From an uncultured Pontibacter sp. (lineage in GTDB: Bacteria; Bacteroidota; Bacteroidia; Cytophagales; Hymenobacteraceae), in NCBI RefSeq assembly GCF_947499215.1, contig NZ_CANMNI010000001.1, positions 1,693,523 through 1,757,522 on the forward strand: a stretch of DNA of 64,000 nucleotides, in the 5' to 3' direction. The notes under the pieces were generated by a model, which worked only from the letters and a program-made list of their open reading frames with translations, was not told the DNA's origin and did not search any database. Position 1 is the first letter of the stretch. Each line of letters starts with the position of its first letter. The position numbers and the translations under genes were made by a program. Positions 9,691 through 19,110 of the stretch are shown in pieces.

Positions 9691-9750
9691 AAAAGCTAGC
9701 CGAAGCCGCATCAACGTCTCAACTTGGACTTATGGCTTTGCTGACTTTAA
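9691..9750 (-). pseudogene. remnant of the icd 3' end
   Basis: About 57 nt align with the last 19 codons of the intact icd gene at 11047-11103. Read on the minus strand the remnant gives KVSKAISPS, a frameshift and stop, then residues matching ETLN, and AASASF, against [19 protein letters not shown] in the intact copy. One inserted and one deleted base compensate each other, and the normal stop codon is lost. The adjoining terminator is also duplicated, so the homologous block covers about 9632-9750. The rest of icd is absent. This is either a partial duplication or the displaced original 3' end after something integrated at the end of icd. Confidence 0.8.
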
Positions 9751-9758
9751 CAGAGAAG

Positions 9759-9779
9759 GTACAAGTTTCAAACTTGTAC
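9759..9779. repeat. 21-bp palindrome next to the icd remnant
   Basis: The arms GTACAAGTTT and AAACTTGTAC are perfect reverse complements around a single C. It lies within 10 nt of the end of the icd remnant, in a region without genes. It could be a protein-binding site or a recombination-site remnant; nothing in the sequence decides which. Confidence 0.6.
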
Positions 9780-9896
9780 TAGCTTTGAGGTTTCCCTGCT
9801 ATTCAGAAAATTGGCAAACCGAAGGATCCCGATTAAATACCTGCTGACCTTGTCACGACAAATCAGAAGCCTAACAACAACTGGTTTTAAGCCCTT

Positions 9897-9939
9897 AAAG
9901 CATAAGCGGCGACCCTACCCAAGCCGCCGCTTATGCTTT
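9897..9939. repeat. strong 15-bp hairpin in intergenic DNA
   Basis: AAAGCATAAGCGGCG (9897-9911) pairs perfectly with CGCCGCTTATGCTTT (9925-9939) across a 13-nt loop. No long T-run follows on either strand and no gene ends just before it. It is therefore not an obvious terminator of a present-day gene; it may be a leftover terminator or a structural element. The remaining bases of the 9.55-10.1 kb gap show nothing recognisable. Confidence 0.6.
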
Positions 9940-10120
9940 CATCCAATGCATCAATCTGCCGATGTTTGACTTGCTATCCATAAATCAGCTCAAATGCCCA
10001 CTCATACTGTTCACCATTTTCTGGACGGCACTAACAAAAAATGTAGAACAAACTGAATAACAAGGTGTTAAATAATACAAAGACGCGACCAAAATGTATT
10101 ATTTTTTACCTTTAACCATA

Positions 10121-10969
10121 ATGCCTATGTTGAACAACCTATCCAAAATCAACATTTTTACGCTAATGTTGGTGCTCAGCACCGTTGTCCTTACCGGTTG
10201 TAAGGACGATGACGACTCTCCATTGCCTTTCCCTAATACGAAAGTATATGATCTGGAATCAGTAGCGGTTGAAACAATAGAAGGTACCGCCACATTTGTG
10301 AGATTAAATGAGAGGACAACCTCCATCACAATAGTTTTAACAGGAACGCCCACAGGAGGCAGACACCCAGCCCACATACATGCCAACACGGCTGCAGAAG
10401 GAGGCCCTATTGTTATATCATTGACACCAGTAAATGGTACGACTGGAACTAGTACAACTATCGTTCAGAGGGCAGATGACGGAACACCGGTATCATTTGA
10501 AGACCTGATGCACTACGATGGTCACCTGAACGTGCATTTTAGTGCAGAACAGCTGGATGTTATTGTAGCGCAGGCCGACATCGGGCAGAATGAGCTGACA
10601 GGGAAGTCCAAGCGATATGACTTGGAAGAAGCAGCTGTACCGGGCATAAGCGGCTTCGCTCTCTTTGAACAAAGAAGGAATGGAGAAGCCTTAGCCACCT
10701 TATCTTTGGTGAACACACCTGAAGGAGGCGTGCACCCTGCACATATCCACAGAAACTCAGTTGAAGAAGGAGGAGGCATTGCGCTAACTTTCAATCCTGT
10801 GAATGGCACCACAGGCATGAGCAAGTCCAACGTGGCTGAACTAGATGACGGCACGCCTTTCGGATATAAGGATGTGCTGAAATACGACGGTCATATTAAT
10901 GTGCACCTGAGTCCTGAACAACTGCAAGTCTACGTTGCGCAAGGTGATATCGGCTCCAACGCAGATTAG
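10121..10969 (+). CDS. lipoprotein with two CHRD domains
   Basis: A secreted or membrane-anchored lipoprotein. From the ATG at 10121 it has 282 residues; an ATG at 10094 adds nine, and one at 10127 is also possible. I prefer 10121 because the signal (FTLMLVLSTVVLTGC) then follows a short basic start. After the acidic KDDDDS spacer come two copies of a CHRD domain of about 115 residues. Each contains the signature GGxHPAHIHxN, then GGxI and PVNGTTG, then YDGH(L/I)NVH. CHRD domains are known from chordin and from bacterial extracellular proteins; the bacterial function is unsettled, and the conserved histidines suggest metal binding as an inference. The gene lies alone between the intact icd end and the icd remnant. 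Confidence 0.85.
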   Translation: MPMLNNLSKINIFTLMLVLSTVVLTGCKDDDDSPLPFPNTKVYDLESVAVETIEGTATFVRLNERTTSITIVLTGTPTGGRHPAHIHANTAAEGGPIVISLTPVNGTTGTSTTIVQRADDGTPVSFEDLMHYDGHLNVHFSAEQLDVIVAQADIGQNELTGKSKRYDLEEAAVPGISGFALFEQRRNGEALATLSLVNTPEGGVHPAHIHRNSVEEGGGIALTFNPVNGTTGMSKSNVAELDDGTPFGYKDVLKYDGHINVHLSPEQLQVYVAQGDIGSNAD

Positions 10970-10982
10970 ACATATATTTAAT

Positions 10983-11026
10983 AAAAAGGAAAGGCTGCCC
11001 AATTTCTCAGGCAGCCTTTCCTTTTT
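10983..11026. terminator. bidirectional terminator between CHRD lipoprotein and icd
   Basis: A 17-bp stem (10983-10999 with 11010-11026) has flanking A and T runs, so it can terminate both the CHRD gene and the convergent icd gene. It is nearly identical to the hairpin at 9633-9662. Confidence 0.9.
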
Positions 11027-11043
11027 ATTAGTAACTCTTCAGA

Positions 11044-13287
<2,244 letters not shown>

Positions 13288-13365
13288 TTAACATTTTACA
13301 GCCAATCCTTATAGGGACCAAGGAGCTGTCGTGCGCCCTGAGTCTGTAGTGATTGGTTCAGTTAG

Positions 13366-13373
13366 CAAATATA
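13366..13373 (-). promoter_or_regulatory. candidate -7 element of icd (TATATTTG)
   Basis: Minus-strand match to TAnnTTTG; a TTAG word sits 19 nt upstream where TTTG is expected. The leader would be about 85-90 nt. Confidence 0.45.
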
Positions 13374-13555
13374 AGAGTCTTTTTGATACCGGCTAACCTT
13401 CGCTTCGTGTTTCCATTACGCCGGTTTTTGTTTTCTTCAACCAAACAGAATTGCACAATTATAAGCCGACCCCAATTCAAAATTGTAACAGAATTCTCTA
13501 CTTCTCGTTTTTAGGGTCAACCTATATTCACCTTTTTTGAATTTGCTTACATCAT

Positions 13556-14392
13556 ATGTTTTCAATAATTAAACAATATCAGAAATCTGTTTTCTTTATT
13601 CTATTTGTACTACTCTCAGCTAGTTGCACCGATGATGAGTCTCGGGAGGAGATAGAGCCTCAACTAGAACCAAAAACCCTGCAAATCATGACCTTGGGAA
13701 ATTCCATCACGCAAGGTGGGGAGACGCACCCAAGTTACCGCTATGAACTTTGGAAGATGCTGGTCGATGCAGAGATTAATTTTGAGTTTGTGGGCTCAAT
13801 GGACACGAACTGGTATCGCAATGCCCCCGACACGGAGCAGGGTGCAGACGTTGCCTCTCCTGTAATGGGAGAAGAGTATAAAGGCAAGACCTTCACCAAC
13901 AAGCACGAAGGCCACTGGGGCTGGACGACACAGGAAATCCTGAATGGAAAGGAAAACCCGACGAGTTACAAAAGGGACAAAGGGAAACTGAACGACTGGT
14001 TGAAGGGCTACACACCGGATGTGGTGCTCATGCATCTTGGCACCAACGACATCATCCATAGCAAAGGGACTGTCAACACTATTGAAAGAATAGAATCGAT
14101 AGTGAACCAAATAAGGGCCGACAATGATGAAGTTGTTATTCTACTGGCTAAAATCACCCCTATACCTGCCACTTATGCCCCTGCGGACTCGACGCAGCGC
14201 TTCTTATCACTTATACCCCAGCTTGCCTCCAGACTTTCTAGCTCTAAATCTCCGGTAATAGTGGTTGACGTCAACACTGGCTATAACCCCGACACACATA
14301 CCTTTGACTCGCTTCACCCCAACCAAGCAGGCGAGAAATTTATAGCCAAGCGCTGGTTTGATGCCATTATGGCCAACAAAGAGGACATGTAA
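13556..14392 (+). CDS. SGNH/GDSL hydrolase lipoprotein
   Basis: A predicted esterase or carbohydrate-deacetylase-like hydrolase anchored in the envelope, 278 residues. The lipobox is LSASC with Cys24. Block I reads LGNSITQGG (Ser50), block III LGTND (residues 161-165), and block V DSLHPNQAG (Asp251, His254), so the catalytic triad and oxyanion residues are complete. The pattern resembles SGNH enzymes acting on polysaccharide acetyl groups, but the substrate cannot be read from the sequence. The next gene is a paralogue with a different export route. The closest upstream gene, icd, is divergent. Confidence 0.9.
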   Translation: MFSIIKQYQKSVFFILFVLLSASCTDDESREEIEPQLEPKTLQIMTLGNSITQGGETHPSYRYELWKMLVDAEINFEFVGSMDTNWYRNAPDTEQGADVASPVMGEEYKGKTFTNKHEGHWGWTTQEILNGKENPTSYKRDKGKLNDWLKGYTPDVVLMHLGTNDIIHSKGTVNTIERIESIVNQIRADNDEVVILLAKITPIPATYAPADSTQRFLSLIPQLASRLSSSKSPVIVVDVNTGYNPDTHTFDSLHPNQAGEKFIAKRWFDAIMANKEDM

Positions 14393-14566
14393 ATAACTTA
14401 GAACAACAAAACCTTAAAAATTGTATTAGCTGCACGCTTTAGAAATCCTCTAGCGGGAAAGGCCAAGCGCTTATTATAAGTGTCTGATTAAGGGTATAGT
14501 CACAACCCACTGGCTGTATAGTCGTTTTAAAGAGCTACTCAGTACCAATTACTTAGCTTACACTTT

Positions 14567-15901
14567 ATGCGCTCCAAATTGTACCGCTTCAGAAAACAAG
14601 CTTTCAGCTTCGTAATCACTCTTTTTGTACTAATCAGTTTCGAGGCCCAAGCTCAATCCGAGCCTTTGAAGATTATGCCGCTTGGGAATTCGATTACGCA
14701 GGGGAACATGCAGCATGTTAGTTACAGATACCCTCTTTGGAAAAAGCTGCTTGACGCTGACGTTAATTTTGAGTTTGTAGGTTCCCATACTGAAAACGAT
14801 GGAGGAGCACCTTCTTTTAATCCATATAAAGGACAAACGTTCAGCAACAGAAATGAAGGTCACTGGGGGTGGAGTACTGATGAGGTTCTGAATGGTAAAG
14901 ATGGAAAAGGAAATCTTTCTCAATGGCTGCAGGGCTATTCCCCAGACATTGTGCTGATGCATTTGGGCACGAACGATATGTTTCGTAATCAAGATATTGA
15001 ACAGACTATAGGCGAAATAGAAACCGTCATCAATACAATTGCTGAAAAATCCCCCGGGGTGACTATTTTTATAGCAAAGTTAATTCCAGCTCACTTACAA
15101 AAAGTTGGACCAGACGCTGTTAGAAATATCGAAAATCTCAATCAACGCATTGAGCAATTTGTAAAAGAGCAAAGCTCAAATGGACCGCCTATTATTTTGG
15201 TAGATCAAAATACCGGCTTCGATGCAACAGAAGGTGTAGACACTTATGATGGAGTTCATCCCAATGGCAGTGGCATGGAAAAAATGTCTCAGCGCTGGTT
15301 CGATGCCATTCTGGATGAAATCATTATCCCGCTTCCGGTAGAACTGGTTAGTTTTAAAGGCAAACCCACTCTCAACGGCGTCAGCCTTTCTTGGCAGACC
15401 GCCTCTGAGCTCGACAACCATTATTTTGAGGTACAGCGTGGAGAAACCTCTTTCGACTTTAAAGCTGTAGACCGTGTGGAAGGCAGTGGCACAACATCGC
15501 TTCCGCAGCAGTATACTTTTGAGGATAAGAAAGCCACGAACGGGGTTAACTACTATCGTCTTCGTCAAGTGGATTTTGACGGAACGGAGAGCTACTCCCC
15601 TGTTATAGCGGTCAGTCTAGTGCAAGCTACTACAGAAGACATGCGCGTATACCCGACGCGAGTACAGAGTAAAACACCTGTCACACTTCAGTTGCTGGCA
15701 CTTCAGCCCATGGAGAAATTCAATATTGGTATTTATACCCTAGAGGGCAAGCTGATCAAAGAGTTTGAAGCCGAGGCCGATGCGAGGGGAAATTTTATTC
15801 AGCTTATTGATCCTTCAGAATTGGGTGATGCCACCATGTACATGGTACGGGCAACCTTGCCGGACCGCTCCTTTATCCGTCATTTGCTTGTAGACCGTTA
15901 G
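14567..15901 (+). CDS. secreted SGNH hydrolase with type IX secretion tail
   Basis: A paralogue of the preceding gene, 444 residues, with a Sec signal peptide (FVITLFVLISFEAQAQ). The hydrolase domain keeps Ser42 in LGNSITQGN, LGTND around 133-137 and DGVHPN (Asp228, His231). It shares with its neighbour the YRYPLWKKLLDADVNFEFVGS-like segment. From about residue 256 a PLPVELVSFKG start, then QTASELDNHYFEVQR and NYYRLRQVDFDGT form the beta-sandwich linker common in type IX cargo. The last 75 residues (VYPTRV ... GIYTLEGKLI ... HLLVDR) look like a Por secretion system C-terminal sorting domain. Thus one copy is lipid-anchored and this one is probably exported to the cell surface or medium. Confidence 0.88.
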   Translation: MRSKLYRFRKQAFSFVITLFVLISFEAQAQSEPLKIMPLGNSITQGNMQHVSYRYPLWKKLLDADVNFEFVGSHTENDGGAPSFNPYKGQTFSNRNEGHWGWSTDEVLNGKDGKGNLSQWLQGYSPDIVLMHLGTNDMFRNQDIEQTIGEIETVINTIAEKSPGVTIFIAKLIPAHLQKVGPDAVRNIENLNQRIEQFVKEQSSNGPPIILVDQNTGFDATEGVDTYDGVHPNGSGMEKMSQRWFDAILDEIIIPLPVELVSFKGKPTLNGVSLSWQTASELDNHYFEVQRGETSFDFKAVDRVEGSGTTSLPQQYTFEDKKATNGVNYYRLRQVDFDGTESYSPVIAVSLVQATTEDMRVYPTRVQSKTPVTLQLLALQPMEKFNIGIYTLEGKLIKEFEAEADARGNFIQLIDPSELGDATMYMVRATLPDRSFIRHLLVDR

Positions 15902-15914
15902 GCTGGTGCTATAC

Positions 15915-16544
15915 CTATTCTGTGGCCGCCTGATGCCGCAGCAGTTCAATTACCTCTTCATCGCTTGTTTGCGAGAATTCTAGGTAAAACTGCCCCACCG
16001 CCTGAAAAAAAGGAGGCACCAGTAGGCAGACTACCTCATCTACAATGGCTTTGAAGCGCTCGATGGCGGAATAGGGCGCAACAGGTACCGCCACAATTAT
16101 TTTTCTAGGGTGCTTTTTCTTTACCATCTCCAACGTGGAGAGCAGCGTTTTACCTGTCGCGATGCCGTCATCGACTATAATCACAATGCGGTCCCGCAAA
16201 TCAACCGGTTGCCGGTTGCCCATAAAGAGCTTATACTTCTTGCGCAAGCTCTCCTGCAGCCGGGCTGTTTCGGCCCTAATGTATTCTTCGGACACGTCAG
16301 AGCGATGGTCTACCTCCACATCCTCCAAACTAACGGCGCCAATGGCAAACTCTGGGTTAGCCGGGTGTCCGATCTTTTTGGAGACAATCACTTCGAGGGG
16401 CATACCTAAGCGTTTGGCGATGGGCGCAGCCACAGGAACCCCGCCCCGAGGTATAGCCAGCACTACTCCCTTCTGCCCCTTATATTGTGCCAGCCGATCG
16501 GCCAGCATCTCTGCCGCCTCCTCTCTGTTTCTAATATAGTCCAT
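15915..16544 (-). CDS. phosphoribosyltransferase-fold protein
   Basis: 209 residues with a type I PRTase fold. The PRPP-binding loop is RIVIIVDDGIATGKT (Asp125, Asp126) and an IPRGGVPVA loop sits near residue 31. Family members are usually annotated as phosphoribosyltransferases of unknown substrate. The gene follows the alpha/beta hydrolase on the same strand after 33 nt, so they form a likely two-gene operon. The two domains are also known as a single fused protein in other bacteria, which supports a joint function. It ends 13 nt from the convergent SGNH gene with no visible terminator. Confidence 0.85.
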   Translation of the reverse strand: MDYIRNREEAAEMLADRLAQYKGQKGVVLAIPRGGVPVAAPIAKRLGMPLEVIVSKKIGHPANPEFAIGAVSLEDVEVDHRSDVSEEYIRAETARLQESLRKKYKLFMGNRQPVDLRDRIVIIVDDGIATGKTLLSTLEMVKKKHPRKIIVAVPVAPYSAIERFKAIVDEVVCLLVPPFFQAVGQFYLEFSQTSDEEVIELLRHQAATE

Positions 16545-16577
16545 GGTTTCTTAATTTTGAATGACTGAGATATTAAC

Positions 16578-17267
16578 TTACTCTCTCAGTGGGTGCTGTT
16601 TGCCCGGCTCGAGGTATTTCCTGAACCAGTCTGTCGCCAGTTGGGCCGCCATTTCGAGTGCGCCCGGTTCTTCAAATAAATGCGTGGCGTCGGGCACGAT
16701 TTCAAGGTCCTTGAGACATTGCATCTGGTCCTGCGCCTGTCGGTTGAGATCCAACACTTCCTCATCCAGCCCGCCTACAATGAGCAGCGTGGGGCTCCGC
16801 ACTTCTGCCAGCACAGGTCCGGCTAGATCGGGTCTACCACCCCGGCTAACCACTGCAAAGATAATATCGCTGCCCAACGCCGCGGCTGCACCAAGGGCAG
16901 AGGCGGCACCCGTACTGGCTCCAAACAGACCAATATGCAAGTCTTTAACTTCATCCAAGTGCTGCACCCAATTAACTACATCAACTAGGCGCGTGGTAAG
17001 CAAGGTGATATCAAAGCGGTTTTCCCGGTACTGATCTTCTTGTTCGGTCAACAGATCGAAAAGCAGTGTTGCAAAGCCGGAGCGCTGCAAGTGCTCCGCC
17101 ACAAAGCGGTTGCGGGAGCTGAGCCTGCTGCTACCGCTGCCGTGCGAGAATATTACAAGACCCTTAGCCCCTTCCGGCACGGCTAGATCGCCGGTTAGCT
17201 GCACACCACTTATCGTAATGCGCATACTATCATTGAATTTTAAGTTTGCCATTGTGTTTGTTTTCAT
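16578..17267 (-). CDS. alpha/beta hydrolase, dienelactone-hydrolase-like
   Basis: A 229-residue cytoplasmic hydrolase. The nucleophile elbow is GASTG (Ser118), the acid is likely Asp168 in GGLDEEV, and the histidine is His196 in DATHLFEE, giving a complete triad. The oxyanion-side motif is FSHGSGSSR. An internal ATG at 17252 (MANLKFND) is an alternative start. It is the first gene of the pair with the phosphoribosyltransferase. The substrate is unknown. Confidence 0.82.
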   Translation of the reverse strand: MKTNTMANLKFNDSMRITISGVQLTGDLAVPEGAKGLVIFSHGSGSSRLSSRNRFVAEHLQRSGFATLLFDLLTEQEDQYRENRFDITLLTTRLVDVVNWVQHLDEVKDLHIGLFGASTGAASALGAAAALGSDIIFAVVSRGGRPDLAGPVLAEVRSPTLLIVGGLDEEVLDLNRQAQDQMQCLKDLEIVPDATHLFEEPGALEMAAQLATDWFRKYLEPGKQHPLRE

Positions 17268-17413
17268 ACGTTAGCTACTACCTACACCCTATTAATTAAA
17301 TTTACGTCTTGGTATTTTTATAGTTAAGATAAACCTAACTATCCTTCGCTATACCTGAGTTCAATCCAAGGGCAAATGACCGCGTATAGACAGTATACCT
17401 CCACCTGTTTAAT

Positions 17414-18097
17414 ATGACTCGCTTCCGATATACTTACCTTACTTTGACACTAATGCTGCTGTGGCTAGGGGCTTGTGGTACCCGAGAGGACAGCTTGGCG
17501 ACTGAACAGTCGGAAGAACAGAAGCGGCTGGAGGAAGTGCAGGAGGAGCACCTGCGCCGGAACAATGCAGCCGGACCCGACACGGTTAGCTTTGAAACTG
17601 CTTTTGCCCGTTTTTTTCAGGCACTACATGCTTCTGATACGGCTGCGGTCAACCAGTTTATACACCCCGATTATGGTATATGGATCATTGAACAGCCCGG
17701 CGCTATGCCCAAAATGACGCACACTACAGACATCCGACACTTTAAGCGCGAGTACCAAGACAGGTCTCTCTTCACAGTGCGGGAAGAGGTAAAGGCTTGT
17801 GACCTTCAAGATGAAGCATGGCCGACCTTTGACTGTGCTGACATGAATTATGACAGTGGCCAATCAGGGTATAGCAAAGACGGCTGCTTTGTATCTGGGC
17901 CTGATAAGTTTCAGAAAAGCGGTTACTGGGACTACGCCAGCTTATCCGAGCCCGACATCAAACGTATCAGAGCCTCCTTGCCTCTTCTACAAAAGTCGGT
18001 TCTCCATACAGCCACCTCCTTCGAATTTCATTTTGGACAAGTGGAAGGTCAATGGCAGCTGCTTTTCGCCAAACTGATTTACCCCTGCAGTGCGTGA
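17414..18097 (+). CDS. uncharacterised lipoprotein
   Basis: 227 residues with a clear lipoprotein signal (LTLMLLWLGAC, lipobox LGAC). A charged Glu/Gln-rich segment follows, then a domain of about 180 residues with HPDYGIWIIEQPGAMP and a C-terminal FEFHFGQVEGQWQLLFAKLIYPC. Cysteines at CDLQ, FDCADM, GCF and PCSA could form disulphides. I do not recognise the family; the fold may be NTF2-like/SnoaL-like, which is a guess from the alternating aromatic strands. It is bounded downstream by the inverted repeat at 18100-18278. Confidence 0.7.
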   Translation: MTRFRYTYLTLTLMLLWLGACGTREDSLATEQSEEQKRLEEVQEEHLRRNNAAGPDTVSFETAFARFFQALHASDTAAVNQFIHPDYGIWIIEQPGAMPKMTHTTDIRHFKREYQDRSLFTVREEVKACDLQDEAWPTFDCADMNYDSGQSGYSKDGCFVSGPDKFQKSGYWDYASLSEPDIKRIRASLPLLQKSVLHTATSFEFHFGQVEGQWQLLFAKLIYPCSA

Positions 18098-18099
18098 CT

Positions 18100-18278
18100 A
18101 ATTTTGAATGAGTGATTGAGTGGATGGTCAAATTGGCTTTACACCTAATTCCAATGTCTTTTGAGGAGAGGAGCAGAAGAAGATGCACAATAAATTGAAC
18201 CGCTCTGAACCCCCAACGTAATCCCGAATTAAAAATATTCACTTATCTACTCATCCACTCAATCACTCATTCAAAATT
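18100..18278. repeat. 27-bp perfect inverted repeat enclosing 125 nt
   Basis: The left arm (18100-18126) and right arm (18252-18278) are perfect reverse complements; both contain TTTTGAATGAGTGATTGAGT. They enclose 125 nt without an open frame of note. The size and layout resemble a small non-autonomous mobile element, but no target-site duplication is obvious. A related half (TTAATTTTGAATGACTGAG) is at 16551-16569. Confidence 0.7.
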
Positions 18279-18285
18279 CACCTCC

Positions 18286-18969
18286 ATGGCCTACTACCGA
18301 CGCTTCGACGAGCCTGCCCCCGATCCTGTCTTACTCGCCCAGCTTAAGGCACAGCAACAAGAAATGCAGGCGCGCGTCATTCTCCAGAAACCTGATTTCG
18401 ACTTGAGACTCATTGCTGGTTGTGATTCTTCTTTTGTAGGAGAAGACCATATTTTGTCGGTGTTTGTATTGCTCTCTTATCCTGAACTAGAAGTGCTGGA
18501 GAAGGTATGGCACTACGGTGAGGTGGAGCTTCCGTACGTCCCCGGCTTCCTCTCCTTCCGCGAGGCCCCGAATTTGCTTGAAGCCTACGAAAAGCTGCAG
18601 CAGAAACCCGACCTGATCATGGTCGATGGCCACGGCATCTCCCATCCACGCCGCCTAGGTATAGCCACGCACTTGGGGTTGCAGTTGAACACACCCACCA
18701 TGGGCGTCGCCAAAAAAGTACTGGTCGGCAAATACAAAGAGCCGGATTTGCTCAAAGGCGCTGTTTCGCCGCTGGAGTACAAAGGGGAAGTGGTGGCAAA
18801 CGTGTTGCGTACCAAAGATAAGGTAAAGCCCGTGTTCGTATCTCCCGGTCATCTCATGGATCTAGCATCAGCCACGGAGATAGCCATGGCCTGCGCCGTA
18901 AAGCACAAATTGCCCGAGCCGACAAGGTTGGCGGATCATTATGCGGCGGTGTTTAAAAAGGATGTCTGA
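18286..18969 (+). CDS. nfi: endonuclease V (deoxyinosine 3' endonuclease)
   Basis: A DNA repair enzyme that nicks near deoxyinosine produced by adenine deamination. The 227-residue length is typical. Seen motifs are IAGCDSSF (first metal-binding Asp), the YVPGFLSFRE loop, VDGHGISHPRRLGIATHLG, and GVAKKVLVG, in the family's order. The ATG at 18286 lies only 8 nt after the inverted repeat, so the repeat forms its leader region. It may be transcribed alone; no promoter consensus was recognised. Confidence 0.95.
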   Translation: MAYYRRFDEPAPDPVLLAQLKAQQQEMQARVILQKPDFDLRLIAGCDSSFVGEDHILSVFVLLSYPELEVLEKVWHYGEVELPYVPGFLSFREAPNLLEAYEKLQQKPDLIMVDGHGISHPRRLGIATHLGLQLNTPTMGVAKKVLVGKYKEPDLLKGAVSPLEYKGEVVANVLRTKDKVKPVFVSPGHLMDLASATEIAMACAVKHKLPEPTRLADHYAAVFKKDV

Positions 18970-19110
18970 ATCAGACAATTTGGCTGCAATTCAATTGCCG
19001 TTATTATTAAAACCTGTCATAATTTCAGTAAAATCACCTTTAAATCCCATTGGTGTATCCTTTGCTGTGGTGCTCGTAGAACTAAAACTAGAGGGAAAAC
19101 AGCAAAGGCT

